From Bradyrhizobium sp. cir1 (lineage in GTDB: Bacteria > Pseudomonadota > Alphaproteobacteria > Rhizobiales > Xanthobacteraceae): 64,000 nt of DNA. The notes beneath the pieces were generated by a model, which saw nothing but the letters and a program-made list of their open reading frames with translations, was not told where the DNA came from and searched no databases. Position numbers and translations under genes: made by a program. The DNA lies in the NCBI RefSeq assembly GCF_014198245.1, contig NZ_JACIHE010000005.1:62001-126000 (forward strand), written 5' to 3'. This document shows positions 26,806 to 35,788 of this stretch, one piece after another. Within the stretch, counting starts at the first letter, position 1, and every line of letters begins with the position of its first letter.

Positions 26806-28248
26806 TCACCGCACCAGGATATTCCGGAACTGCCAGGGATCGCTGGTGTCGATATCCTCCGGGAACAGTCCCGGGCGATCCGTCAGCGGCGTCCAGTCGG
26901 TGTAGAAACCCTTGACCGGGCCGAGATAGGGCAGCTGGATCTCCAGCAGGCGATCGAAATCCATCTCGTCGGCTTCGACGATGCCCTCGTTCGGGTTTTC
27001 CAGCGCCCACACCATGCCGCCGAGCACGGCGGAGGTCACCTGCAGGCCGGTGGCGTTCTGGTAGGGCGCGAGCTCGCGGGTCTCCTCGATCGAGAGCTGC
27101 GAGCCGTACCAATAGGCATTGTTGTCGTGGCCGAACAGCAGCACGCCGAGCTCGTCGATGCCGTCGACGATCTCGTTCTCGTCGAGAATGTGGTGCTTCT
27201 CCTGCATCTTTGCGGCGCGACCGAACATTTCGTGCAGCGACAGCACGGCATCGTCGGCGGGATGATAGGCATAGTGGCAGGTCGGCCGGTAGACCGCCGC
27301 GCCCGTTGCGTCCCGCACCGTGAAGTAATCGGAGATCGAGATCGATTCGTTGTGGGTGACGAGGAAGCCGTACTGCGCGCCGCGGGTCGGGCACCAGGTG
27401 CGCACGCGCGTGTTGGCGCCGGGCTGCATCAGATAGATGGCAGCGCCGCAGCCGGCTTCGTGGGTTCGCGCATTCTCGGGCATCCATTTCTCATGGGTGC
27501 CCCAGCCAAGCTCGGACGGCTGCACGCCTTCCGACAGGAAGCCTTCCACCGACCAGGTGTTGACGAAGACATCAGGCTCCTTCGGCTTCTTCGAACGCTG
27601 GGTGTCGCGTTCGGCGATGTGGATGCCCTTGACGCCGGCCTGCCGCATCAGGTCCGCCCATTCGCCCTTGGTCTTCGGCCGGGGAGCGTTGAGCTTCAGA
27701 TCGGCGGCGACATTGAGCAGCGCCTGCTTGACGAAGAAGGAGACCATGCCGGGATTGGCGCCGCAGCAGGAGACGGCCGTGGTCGAGCCCGCCGGGCGCG
27801 CCTTCTTGGCGGCCAGTGTCACTTCGCGAAGCGCGTAGTTGGAGCGGGCTTCCGGGCCCTTCGACGAATCGAAATAGAAGCCGAGCCAGGGCTCGTTGAC
27901 GGTGTCAATATAGAGAGCGCCGAGCTCGTTGCAGAGCTCCATGATGTCGGTCGAGCCGGTATCGACCGACAGATTGACGCAAAAGCCCTGGCCGCCGCCT
28001 TCCGTGAGCAGCGGGGTCAGCACCTCGCGATAATTGTCCTTGGTCAGGCCCTTCTGGATGAAGCGGACATTGTGCTTCTCGCAAAGCGCCTTGCGGCCTT
28101 CGTCCTTGGGATCGAGCACGGTGATGCGCGACTTGTCATAGTCGAGATGCCGCTCGATCAGCGGCAGCGTGCCTTTGCCGATGGAGCCGAAGCCGACCAT
28201 GACGATGGGACCGGTGATCTTCGCGTAGATCTGCGAGGGAGGGCTCAT
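26806..28248 (-). CDS. hss: Homospermidine synthase
   Basis: 480 residues from ATG 28248, preceded by CGGAG. It closely matches the bacterial family represented by the Blastochloris viridis enzyme: GPIVMVGFGSIGKGTLPLIERH (NAD-binding glycine loop), DPKDE, GGQGFCVNLSVDTGSTDIM, SCCGANPGMVSFFVKQAL, KGIHIAERDTQR, and the ending FPEDIDTSDPWQFRN. It makes sym-homospermidine from two putrescines, using NAD. The ornithine decarboxylase about 1.3 kb upstream on the same strand supplies putrescine. Confidence 0.96.
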   Translation of the reverse strand: MSPPSQIYAKITGPIVMVGFGSIGKGTLPLIERHLDYDKSRITVLDPKDEGRKALCEKHNVRFIQKGLTKDNYREVLTPLLTEGGGQGFCVNLSVDTGSTDIMELCNELGALYIDTVNEPWLGFYFDSSKGPEARSNYALREVTLAAKKARPAGSTTAVSCCGANPGMVSFFVKQALLNVAADLKLNAPRPKTKGEWADLMRQAGVKGIHIAERDTQRSKKPKEPDVFVNTWSVEGFLSEGVQPSELGWGTHEKWMPENARTHEAGCGAAIYLMQPGANTRVRTWCPTRGAQYGFLVTHNESISISDYFTVRDATGAAVYRPTCHYAYHPADDAVLSLHEMFGRAAKMQEKHHILDENEIVDGIDELGVLLFGHDNNAYWYGSQLSIEETRELAPYQNATGLQVTSAVLGGMVWALENPNEGIVEADEMDFDRLLEIQLPYLGPVKGFYTDWTPLTDRPGLFPEDIDTSDPWQFRNILVR

Positions 28249-28315
28249 GGGATGGGTTCTCCGGAACGTGCTGGCGGACAAATGGTGAGGGGTGGATCAG
28301 GCGCCGCGGCGCTTG

Positions 28316-28705
28316 TCAGACGCTGCGGCGCTTGGCGGTGACTTCGATCTCGACCTTCATCTCGGGCTTGGCGAGGGCGCTGACGACCAGCAAGGTCGCA
28401 GCCGGCCTGATGTCACCGAGAACCTCGCCGCAGACGGCGAAGTGGGCATCGATGTAGCTTGCGTCGGTGACGTAGTAGGTCGCACGGACGATATCGGCCA
28501 TCTCGAATCCGCCCTCCTTCAGGGCGGCTTCGATGGTCTTGAAGCAGTTGCGTGACTGGCTCGTGACATCGGCCGGCATCGTCATCGTGGTGTAGTCGTA
28601 GCCGGTGGTCCCCGCGACGAAGGCGAACTCGCCGTCGATCACGGCGCGGCTGTAGCCGACGGTCTTCTCGAGCGGGGAGCCGGTGGAAATCAGGCGACGG
28701 GACAT
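28316..28705 (-). CDS. RidA/YjgF-family enamine/imine deaminase-like protein
   Basis: 129 residues from ATG 28705, with AAGG 9 nt upstream. The RidA fold is indicated by GYSRAVIDGEFAFVAGTTG, a middle helix QSRNCFKTIEAALKEGG, IVRATYYVTD, and the end VSALAKPEMKVEIEVTA with a conserved Glu. The canonical Arg of RidA (about 105) is not clearly present, as the segment reads DIRPAATLLVVSAL. It may belong to a Rid subgroup without proven deaminase activity. It lies between two polyamine genes. Confidence 0.82.
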   Translation of the reverse strand: MSRRLISTGSPLEKTVGYSRAVIDGEFAFVAGTTGYDYTTMTMPADVTSQSRNCFKTIEAALKEGGFEMADIVRATYYVTDASYIDAHFAVCGEVLGDIRPAATLLVVSALAKPEMKVEIEVTAKRRSV

Positions 28706-28852
28706 GGTCATGGGCCTTGACTGAAGGGGGTGTTTCGCGGGGTTAAAGGGCGTTTCCGGCGCCTGCGCAACCCCAAAGGAACGGGCTTGGCGCAGGCGCG
28801 GCCGGGCGTTGCCGCTCAATGCGGCTTGGGTCTTCGCTATGAAAGCGATCCC

Positions 28853-29440
28853 TTAGGCCGCGTGTGCGCGGAGGGCGCGAACTACCCTCCGTTTGGACAG
28901 GGCCGCGCCGGTCGGGACGATCATCCCCTCGGCGCCGTCGAGGCTACCTGCCTGGAATTCGATCGCCAGCAGGCGGTCGCGCTCGAACGGGCCGGGCAGC
29001 GCGAGCTCGGCCGTCTTCTCGGCCGAGAAGCCGAAGCGGGCGTAATAAGGGGCATCGCCGAGCAGGATCACGGCGGCATGCCCGCGCGCCCGGGCGGCGG
29101 CCAGCGCTTGATGCATCAGCGCGGCGCCGATCCCGAGCTCGCGGCAGGCAGGGTCCACCGCCAGCGGTCCGAGGACCAGAGCGGGCCTGCCTCCGGCGCT
29201 GACATGCCACAGGCGCACGGTTCCCACGAGCTTGCCCTCGCGCATCGCCGACAGGGCAAGGCCTGTGGCGGGCACGCGTCCGTCGCGCAGGCGCTGGCAG
29301 GTGCGGCCGTGGCGGGTCTCGCCAAAGCAGGCATCGAGCAGCGCTTCACGCGTCGCGACGTCGGCAGCACGTTCCGCACGGATCGCGAACGGAGCGGCTT
29401 TCGAGGTGAGGGCAATCTGTGGCTTCCGAGGAGCAGTCAT
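28853..29440 (-). CDS. GNAT-family N-acetyltransferase
   Basis: 195 residues. The acetyl-CoA motif is LGPLAVDPACRELGIGAALMHQAL, preceded by beta strand GTVRLWHV and followed by VILLGDAPYYARFGFS. This is the architecture of YhbS-like GNAT proteins. Situated between RidA and ornithine decarboxylase on the same strand, so polyamine acetylation is a thought, but there is no direct evidence. Confidence 0.85.
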   Translation of the reverse strand: MTAPRKPQIALTSKAAPFAIRAERAADVATREALLDACFGETRHGRTCQRLRDGRVPATGLALSAMREGKLVGTVRLWHVSAGGRPALVLGPLAVDPACRELGIGAALMHQALAAARARGHAAVILLGDAPYYARFGFSAEKTAELALPGPFERDRLLAIEFQAGSLDGAEGMIVPTGAALSKRRVVRALRAHAA

Positions 29441-29569
29441 GGCACGTCAGTCCCCGCTTGAATCCGTGCGCCAAGGGCACGCGGGCTCAAGCGTCGTCAG
29501 AATGGCAATGTCAGGGAGGAGCCGGCGGACCGGCTCCCGGGTTCGTCAGGCCTCAGAACGGGAGGCGGA

Positions 29570-30712
29570 TCAGATGTGATACGTCTTCAGCGGCGGGATG
29601 CCGTTGAACGCCACCGACGAGTAGGTCGACGTATAGGCCCCGGTGCCCTCGATCAGCACCTTGTCGCCGATCTCGAGCGTGACGGGGAGCGGATAGGGGC
29701 TCTTCTCGTACAGCACGTCGGCGCTGTCGCAGGTGGGACCCGCGAGCACGCACGGCGTCATGTCCGCGCCGTCGTGACGGGTGCGGATGGCGTAGCGGAT
29801 CGACTCGTCCATCGTCTCGGCGAGACCGCCGAACTTGCCGATGTCGAGATACACCCAGCGCACCTCGTCCTCGTCGCTCTTCTTCGAGATGAGCACGACC
29901 TCGGATTCGATAACTCCGGCGTTGCCCACCATGCCGCGGCCCGGCTCGATGATGGTCTCCGGAATCTGGTTGCCGAAGTGCTTGCGCAGCGCGCGGAAGA
30001 TCGAACGGCCGTAGGTCACGACCGGCGGAACGTCCTTCAGGTACTTGGTCGGGAAGCCGCCGCCCATGTTGACCATGGTGAGGTTGATGCCGCGCTCGGC
30101 GCAGTCGCGGAACACCTGCGAGGCCATCGCCAGCGCACGGTCCCACGCCTTCACCTTGCGCTGTTGCGAGCCGACATGGAAGGAGATGCCGCAGGGCTCG
30201 AGGCGCAGGCGCTTGGCGAGGTCGAGCACCTCGACCGCCATCTCCGGGTCGCAACCGAACTTGCGCGACAGCGGCCACTCGGCGCCGGCGCAGTCATAGA
30301 GGATGCGGCAGAACACCTTCGCGCCGGGGGCGGCGCGGGCGACCTTCTCGACCTCGGCGGCGCAATCGACCGCGAACAGCCGAATGCCGAGCGCGAAGGC
30401 GCGCGCAATGTCGCGCTCCTTCTTGATCGTGTTGCCAAAGGAGATGCGGTCCGGCGTCGCACCGGCGGCCAGCGCCATCTCGATCTCGGCGACGGTCGCG
30501 GTGTCGAAGCAGGAGCCCATGGACGCCAGCAGGGCCAGCACTTCCGGCGCCGGGTTCGCCTTGACGGCATAGAACACGCGGCTGTCGGGCAGCGCCCTGG
30601 CGAAGCTCTGGTAGTTGTCGCGCACGACCTCGAGGTCGACGACGAGGCACGGCTCGGTGTCGAGGCCTTCGTTGCGGCGGTTGCGCAGGAATTCCTGGAT
30701 ACGTTCGGTCAT
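29570..30712 (-). CDS. odc: Ornithine decarboxylase (fold type III, PLP-dependent)
   Basis: 380 residues from ATG 30712. An upstream in-frame start would add 58 residues with no family similarity. The PLP lysine is in VFYAVKANP (Lys 51), HVGSQ and MVNMGGGFP follow, EPGRGMVGNAG binds the phosphate, and GPTCDSADVLYE carries the catalytic Cys (328). This is the eukaryotic-type ODC found in alphaproteobacteria, some of which also accept lysine. It forms putrescine for homospermidine synthesis. The long structured leader suggests post-transcriptional control. Confidence 0.93.
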   Translation of the reverse strand: MTERIQEFLRNRRNEGLDTEPCLVVDLEVVRDNYQSFARALPDSRVFYAVKANPAPEVLALLASMGSCFDTATVAEIEMALAAGATPDRISFGNTIKKERDIARAFALGIRLFAVDCAAEVEKVARAAPGAKVFCRILYDCAGAEWPLSRKFGCDPEMAVEVLDLAKRLRLEPCGISFHVGSQQRKVKAWDRALAMASQVFRDCAERGINLTMVNMGGGFPTKYLKDVPPVVTYGRSIFRALRKHFGNQIPETIIEPGRGMVGNAGVIESEVVLISKKSDEDEVRWVYLDIGKFGGLAETMDESIRYAIRTRHDGADMTPCVLAGPTCDSADVLYEKSPYPLPVTLEIGDKVLIEGTGAYTSTYSSVAFNGIPPLKTYHI

Positions 30713-31225
30713 GGCACTCTCCAACGGTCCCAGCGACGGGAGCCGTATCAACATGACGTCTGATGAGAGTGTTTCGGCCACATCGCGCGATGGAGGCGCG
30801 CTGAGGCCAAAGAACTCAAACCAGACTGTGCTGCCGTGGATTGGTTGGGAGAGATTCCCGCCCGCACACCTGGCAATGAAGGACAAGCCTTTTCAGTAGC
30901 CCGCGCCGGCGTTGGACTGCCGGTAGAGACCAAAAAAGCCCGATCCGTCGTTGCTTTAAGTCGCGTCCCCCGTTGAGAGCGAGGTGCGCCGGTTCGCCTC
31001 CGGCTGCCAGTCACGGTTGCAAAGAGCGAAGTCACCTTCGACATGGCATCTCTTTGAGAGAGATGCTGGACGCTCCGGGTTTGCTTCGGTCGCTCGACTT
31101 TTCAGTCCTCGACTTCCGCACTTCCGAAGAGCCCCTCGGCTTCTTCACCCCTTGGCGGCTGTCCGGCCTCTTGTCCGGATACCTACCGACTGACACACGA
31201 CCACAGGCACGTGCGAAATTGGGCA
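30713..31225 (-). ncRNA. Structured 5' leader of ornithine decarboxylase (speF-motif-like)
   Basis: No protein gene is supported for more than 500 nt upstream of odc. Read on the minus strand, the region holds stems capped by GNRA tetraloops: CGAAG-GTGA-CTTCG (31027-31040) and GACT-GAAA-AGTC (31096-31107). It also holds an 8-bp stem GCATCTCT/AGAGATGC (31046-31066) and a TCCGG/CCGGA stem near 31160. A T6 run at about 30935-30945 could belong to an attenuator, though its stem is weak. An RNA motif upstream of alphaproteobacterial ornithine decarboxylases (speF) is known; I assign this by position and structure, not by matching its consensus. Exact ends are unknown. Confidence 0.6.
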
Positions 31226-31232
31226 AGTCCGC

Positions 31233-31261
31233 ACATAAGCGTTTTGACTCTGGTTCGCAAG
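31233..31261 (-). promoter_or_regulatory. Candidate sigma-70 type promoter for odc
   Basis: Reading the minus strand, CTTGCG (31261-31256) and TTATGT (31238-31233) are separated by exactly 17 nt. Transcription would begin near 31225, giving a leader of about 510 nt before the odc start codon. Confidence 0.45.
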
Positions 31262-31386
31262 AATTTTTTTAGGCTGCGGACAGAATTGCCTAACGTCTGC
31301 TTGCGCGCTGTTGCGCGAGCGACGCTGAAGATGAACGAGCGTTAAGTTTTCGCTGCGCCGCGCGTGTTGCTCACGCGCGTGAAGCG

Positions 31387-31641
31387 TCAGCCGCGCTTCG
31401 TGAAGGGCTCGACGCGTTGAGCGCCGCGGATGAATGCGGTCATCACGAGCACGCCGAGCGCAAACAGCACGGCCTGCAGGATGTGGGCGCCTTGATCGCC
31501 CAGACCGAACAGGATCGCGAGCGCCCAGCCGCCGGCAAAGGCCGCGCCGAACACCTCCGCGCCGATCAGGATGGCGGCGCTGATGACGGTGATGACGCTG
31601 CGCCAGACGATCTGGCGGGACGAGGAAGAAGGCGCGTTCAT
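31387..31641 (-). CDS. Small two-helix membrane protein
   Basis: 84 residues from ATG 31641; an upstream in-frame start adds 29 residues lacking membrane character. Two hydrophobic segments are visible (about 17-45, VITVISAAILIGAEVFGAAFAG, and about 51-72, HILQAVLFALGVLVMTAFI). The ending PFTKRG is basic. No known domain; an inner-membrane protein of unknown role. It is divergent from the M3 peptidase gene, with 138 bp between them. Confidence 0.65.
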   Translation of the reverse strand: MNAPSSSSRQIVWRSVITVISAAILIGAEVFGAAFAGGWALAILFGLGDQGAHILQAVLFALGVLVMTAFIRGAQRVEPFTKRG

Positions 31642-31779
31642 GAGCTCGGGGGTCCCTGGTCTTCGAGGGCCGCAATCTCCCCGAAAAGCCGGCCGGGAGC
31701 AAGGCCAAATGGCCCAAAAAAGCCCCATCGCGTGCTATAGCTGGCCGCAACAATCGAGCCACCAAAATCGGGACTTGCG

Positions 31780-33861
31780 ATGTCAGAACCCCGCCAGACT
31801 ACGGACTCCGGGACCAATCCGCTGCTGAAGGCCTGGGTGACGCCGTTTGCGACCCCGCCCTTCGACGAGATCAATCCGGAGCACTTTCTGCCGGCCTTCG
31901 AGCAGGCCTTCGCCGATCATTCCGCCGAGATCGCGGCGATGACCAACGATCCCGCGGCGCCCGACTTCGCCAACACCATCACCGCGCTGGAGCGCTCCGG
32001 CAAGCTGCTGAGCAAGGTCGCGGCGGTGTTCTACGACCTCGTCTCGGCGCATTCCAACCCGGCCATCCTGGAGATCGACAAGGAGGTCTCCTTGCGGATG
32101 GCGCGGCACTGGAATCCGATCATGATGAACGCCGTGCTGTTTGGTCGCATCGCCCAGCTGCACGAGAACCGCACCTCGCTCGGTCTGTCGCCCGAGCAGC
32201 TCCGCCTGCTGGAGCGCACCTACACCCGCTTCCACCGCGCCGGCGCCGGCCTCTCCGAGGAGGCCAAGGTGCGGATGGCCGAGATCAACGAGAGGCTGGC
32301 CCAGCTCGGCACCGGCTTCAGCCATCATCTGCTCGGCGACGAGCAGGACTGGTTCATGGAGCTCGGGGAGGCCGACCGCCAGGGCCTGCCGGAGAGCTTT
32401 GTCGCCGCCGCCAAGGCTGCGGCGGAAGAGCGCGGCATGGAAGGCAAGGCCATCGTCACGCTGTCGCGCTCCTCGGTCGAGACGTTCCTGAAGAGCTCGG
32501 CACGGCGCGACCTGCGCGAGAAGGTCTACAAGGCCTTCATCGCCCGCGGCGACAACGGCAATGCCAACGACAACAACACGACCATCGTCGAGATCCTGAA
32601 GCTGCGCGAGGAGAGCGCCAACCTCCTGGGCTATCCGACCTACGCCGCCTACCGGCTCGAGGACTCCATGGCCAAGACGCCGGAGGCGGTGCGGAGCCTG
32701 TTGGAGCGGGTCTGGAAGCCGGCCCGCGCCCGGGCGCTCGCCGACCGCGACGAGATGCAGGCGCTGATCACGACCGAGGGCAGCAATTTCAAGCTCGCCC
32801 CCTGGGACTGGCGCTACTACGCCGAAAAGCTGCGCCTGCAGCGGGCTAATTTCGACGACGCCGCGATCAAGCCGTATCTCGCGCTCGACCATATGATCGC
32901 CGCCGCCTTCGATTGCGCCACGCGCCTGTTCGGCATCACCTTCGAGGAGCGCAAGGACGTCCCGGTCTGGCACCCCGACGTCCGGGTCTGGGAGGTGAAG
33001 GGGCCGGACGGCAAGCACAAGGCCCTTTTCTATGGCGATTACTTCGCCCGGCCGTCGAAGCGCTCGGGCGCCTGGATGACCTCGCTGCGCGACCAGCAGA
33101 AGCTCGACGGCGACGTCGCGCCGCTCGTTCTCAACATCTGTAATTTCGCCAAGGGTGCCGGCGGCGAGCCCGCGCTGCTGTCGCCCGACGACGCCCGCAC
33201 CCTGTTCCACGAGTTCGGCCACGGCCTGCACGGCATGCTCTCCAACGTGACCTATCCGTCGCTTTCGGGCACCTCCGTGTTCACCGACTTCGTAGAGCTG
33301 CCGTCCCAGCTCTACGAGCACTGGCAGGAGCGGCCCGAAGTGCTGCAGCAGTTCGCCCGCCACTACCAGACCGGCGAGCCGCTGCCCGACGACCTGCTCC
33401 AGCGCTTCCTTGCCGCGCGAAAATTCAACCAGGGCTTTGCCACGGTCGAGTTCGTCTCCTCGGCGCTGGTCGATCTCGAGTTCCACACCCAGCCGGCCGC
33501 CGCCGCGCAGGATGTCCGCGCCTTCGAGAGACGCGAGCTGGAGAAGATCGGCATGCCCGAGGAGATCGCGCTGCGTCACCGGCCCACGCAGTTCGGCCAC
33601 ATCTTCACCGGCGACCACTATGCCGCCGGCTATTACAGCTACATGTGGTCCGAGGTGATGGACGCCGACGCCTTCGGCGCGTTCGAGGAGGCCGGCGATA
33701 TCTTCGATCCCGCCGTCGCCAAACGTCTGCATGACGACATCTACTCGAGCGGCGGATCGGTCGATCCGGAAGCCGCCTACGAGGCCTTCCGCGGCCGCCC
33801 GCCGGAGCCCGACGCGCTGCTCCGCCGCCGCGGCCTGCTCGACGACGCCAAGGCGGCCTAA
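31780..33861 (+). CDS. dcp: M3-family metallopeptidase (peptidyl-dipeptidase Dcp / oligopeptidase A type)
   Basis: 693 residues, the usual length. The zinc site is FHEFGHGLHGML with His 477, Glu 478 and His 481; the third ligand Glu follows about 25 residues later (FVELPSQLYEHW). The C-terminal HRPTQFGHIF...GYYSYMWSEVMDADAF is the substrate-binding region of Dcp/OpdA enzymes. It degrades cytosolic peptides or trims signal peptide fragments. It overlaps the DUF1007 gene by one base (TAATG). Confidence 0.93.
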   Translation: MSEPRQTTDSGTNPLLKAWVTPFATPPFDEINPEHFLPAFEQAFADHSAEIAAMTNDPAAPDFANTITALERSGKLLSKVAAVFYDLVSAHSNPAILEIDKEVSLRMARHWNPIMMNAVLFGRIAQLHENRTSLGLSPEQLRLLERTYTRFHRAGAGLSEEAKVRMAEINERLAQLGTGFSHHLLGDEQDWFMELGEADRQGLPESFVAAAKAAAEERGMEGKAIVTLSRSSVETFLKSSARRDLREKVYKAFIARGDNGNANDNNTTIVEILKLREESANLLGYPTYAAYRLEDSMAKTPEAVRSLLERVWKPARARALADRDEMQALITTEGSNFKLAPWDWRYYAEKLRLQRANFDDAAIKPYLALDHMIAAAFDCATRLFGITFEERKDVPVWHPDVRVWEVKGPDGKHKALFYGDYFARPSKRSGAWMTSLRDQQKLDGDVAPLVLNICNFAKGAGGEPALLSPDDARTLFHEFGHGLHGMLSNVTYPSLSGTSVFTDFVELPSQLYEHWQERPEVLQQFARHYQTGEPLPDDLLQRFLAARKFNQGFATVEFVSSALVDLEFHTQPAAAAQDVRAFERRELEKIGMPEEIALRHRPTQFGHIFTGDHYAAGYYSYMWSEVMDADAFGAFEEAGDIFDPAVAKRLHDDIYSSGGSVDPEAAYEAFRGRPPEPDALLRRRGLLDDAKAA

Positions 33862-34499
33862 TGAGCATGCGCCGCCTGTTCGGATGGCTGCTCGCCGCAG
33901 GACTGTCACTCGCGGCAGGCGCAGCGCACGCGCATCCGCATGTCTGGATCACCGCGACCAGCGAGCTGCTCTATGCCGCGGACGGTAGCATCACCGGCGT
34001 CCGCCACGCCTGGACCTTCGACGACATGTTCTCGGCCTATGCAGTGCAGGGGCTCGAGAGCAAGACCAAGGGCGCCTATACACGCGAGGAGCTCGGGCCG
34101 CTGGCGCAGACCAATGTCGAGTCGCTGAAGGAATACGCCTACTTCACCTTCGCCAAGGCCGACGGCAAGAAGGAGCGCTTCCAGGAGCCGGTCGACTATT
34201 TCCTCGACTACAAGGACACGGTGCTGACCCTGCACTTCACGCTGCCCCTGAAGAACCCGGTCAAGCCGAGGCAATTGGTGCTCGAAGTGTTCGACCGCTC
34301 GTTCTTCATCGATTTCCAGATGGCCAAGGACAATCCGGTCAAGCTGGTCGGCGCGCCTGCGGGCTGCCAGATGAAGCTGGACCGTCCCAGCGACGGCTCG
34401 GCCACCGCCCAGAAGCTCAATGAGCAGACCTTCCTGAACGGCGAGAACAGCAATTTCGGCATGATGTTCGCCAACAAGATCACGGTGGATTGCCCTTGA
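33861..34499 (+). CDS. DUF1007 exported protein, metal-export accessory
   Basis: 212 residues with a signal peptide (RRLFGWLLAAGLSLAAGAAHA). The mature N-terminus HPHVWITA is the hallmark of DUF1007 and may bind a divalent metal through its two His and the freed N-terminus. DUF1007 proteins commonly precede NicO/RcnA exporters, as here. The ATG at 33861 reuses the last base of the peptidase stop codon. The periplasmic role is probably metal handling for the next gene. Confidence 0.9.
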   Translation: MSMRRLFGWLLAAGLSLAAGAAHAHPHVWITATSELLYAADGSITGVRHAWTFDDMFSAYAVQGLESKTKGAYTREELGPLAQTNVESLKEYAYFTFAKADGKKERFQEPVDYFLDYKDTVLTLHFTLPLKNPVKPRQLVLEVFDRSFFIDFQMAKDNPVKLVGAPAGCQMKLDRPSDGSATAQKLNEQTFLNGENSNFGMMFANKITVDCP

Positions 34500-35614
34500 A
34501 GCCGCATCTCTCCCCGCTCGCCCGCGGGCTGATCGCCTGCGTGGCCGTTCTGCTGGTCGTGACCGCGGCCGATGCCGCGCTTCACGATCTCCTCGCGCAA
34601 AATCCGTTCGGCGCGCCGCGGCCCGCGCAGGCGGCCGAACCCGAGGCCAGCGGTCTCATTGGCTGGCTGCTGGCAAAGCAGTCGGAATTCTATCGCCAGA
34701 TGTCGGCGACCATCCGCGCCGCGAAGTCCGACGGCTCGGCGGTGTGGACGCTGCTGTTCATCTCGTTCGCCTATGGCATCTTCCATGCCGCCGGCCCCGG
34801 CCATGGCAAGGCGGTGATCGCCTCCTATCTCGTCGCCAACCGCGAAACCGCCCGGCGCGGCATCGCGCTGTCGTTCGCCTCGGCGCTGATGCAGTCGCTG
34901 GTGGCGATCCTCATCGTCGGCATCTCGGCCTGGATCCTGAACGCGACCGCCAAGACCATGTGCAAGGCGGAAGGGGTGATCGAGATCGCGAGCTACGCCC
35001 TGATCGCGCTGTTCGGCCTGCGCCTCGTCTGGGTCAAGGGCCGCACCTTCCTCCGCGCGCTGCAGGAGGCCCAGCCGGTGCCGGCGATGGCGGGCGTGCC
35101 GCATGACCACGATCACGGCCATCACCATCATCACGATGCGCATGGTCATGAGCACGATCATCATCACCACGATCATGCTCATGCCCACGACCATGACCAC
35201 CACGCCCACGATCACGTCCACGACGAGCATTGCGGCCATTCCCACGGGCCCACCCCGAGCGAGCTCGCGGGACCCGGCGGCTGGCGGCGTGGCTTTGCGG
35301 CGATCCTCACCGTCGGCATCCGGCCCTGTTCGGGTGCGATCCTGGTGCTGGTGTTCGCGCTGGCCCAGGGCCTGTTCTGGGCCGGTATCGCCGCGACATT
35401 CCTGATGGGGCTTGGTACCGCGATCACGGTCGCCGCCATCGCGGTCGTCGCCGTCTCCGCCAAGGACGTCGCCGCGCGCCTCAGCGCCGGCCGCGACGGC
35501 GGCGGCGCGCTGTTCATGCGCGGTATCGAATTTGGCGCCGCCGCCCTCGTACTGCTGTTCGGCGCGGGCCTGCTGTTCGGCTACATCGCCGCCGAACGGA
35601 CGACGTGTTTTTGA
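34496..35614 (+). CDS. NicO-family nickel/cobalt exporter (RcnA-like) with long His-rich loop
   Basis: 372 residues. The likely start is TTG 34496, overlapping the previous stop as TTGA; TTG 34490 is two codons earlier. About six to seven membrane segments; IFHAAGPGHGKAVIASYLV is the conserved H-x(4)-D-like metal motif region of NicO proteins. A cytosolic loop at about residues 200-245 is made of His, Asp and Glu repeats (about 27 His). IRPCSGAILVLVFAL is the second conserved motif. Export of Ni(II)/Co(II), less likely another metal, is inferred from the family. No RcnR-like regulator is adjacent. Confidence 0.9.
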   Translation: MKPHLSPLARGLIACVAVLLVVTAADAALHDLLAQNPFGAPRPAQAAEPEASGLIGWLLAKQSEFYRQMSATIRAAKSDGSAVWTLLFISFAYGIFHAAGPGHGKAVIASYLVANRETARRGIALSFASALMQSLVAILIVGISAWILNATAKTMCKAEGVIEIASYALIALFGLRLVWVKGRTFLRALQEAQPVPAMAGVPHDHDHGHHHHHDAHGHEHDHHHHDHAHAHDHDHHAHDHVHDEHCGHSHGPTPSELAGPGGWRRGFAAILTVGIRPCSGAILVLVFALAQGLFWAGIAATFLMGLGTAITVAAIAVVAVSAKDVAARLSAGRDGGGALFMRGIEFGAAALVLLFGAGLLFGYIAAERTTCF

Positions 35615-35637
35615 GTGGAGCTACCATTAGCTAGTAC

Positions 35638-35766
35638 CGTCACCCTGAGGTGGCCGCTTCTTCAGCGGCCCTCGAAGGGCGACGGCCACGCTGTATCTCG
35701 GCCGTTCATCCTTCGAGGCTCCCCATGGGACGCGCTGCGTCCCATGCCTCGCGCCTCAGGATGACG
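35638..35766. repeat. Intergenic repeat, family D
   Basis: Outer arms CGTCACCCTGAGG and CCTCAGGATGACG are inverted with one mismatch. An inner hairpin CATGGGACGC-GCT-GCGTCCCATG occupies 35724-35746. About 129 bp, non-coding, between convergent genes. Confidence 0.75.
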
Positions 35767-35788
35767 GGTTGAAAGGAGCTGTGCCGCC

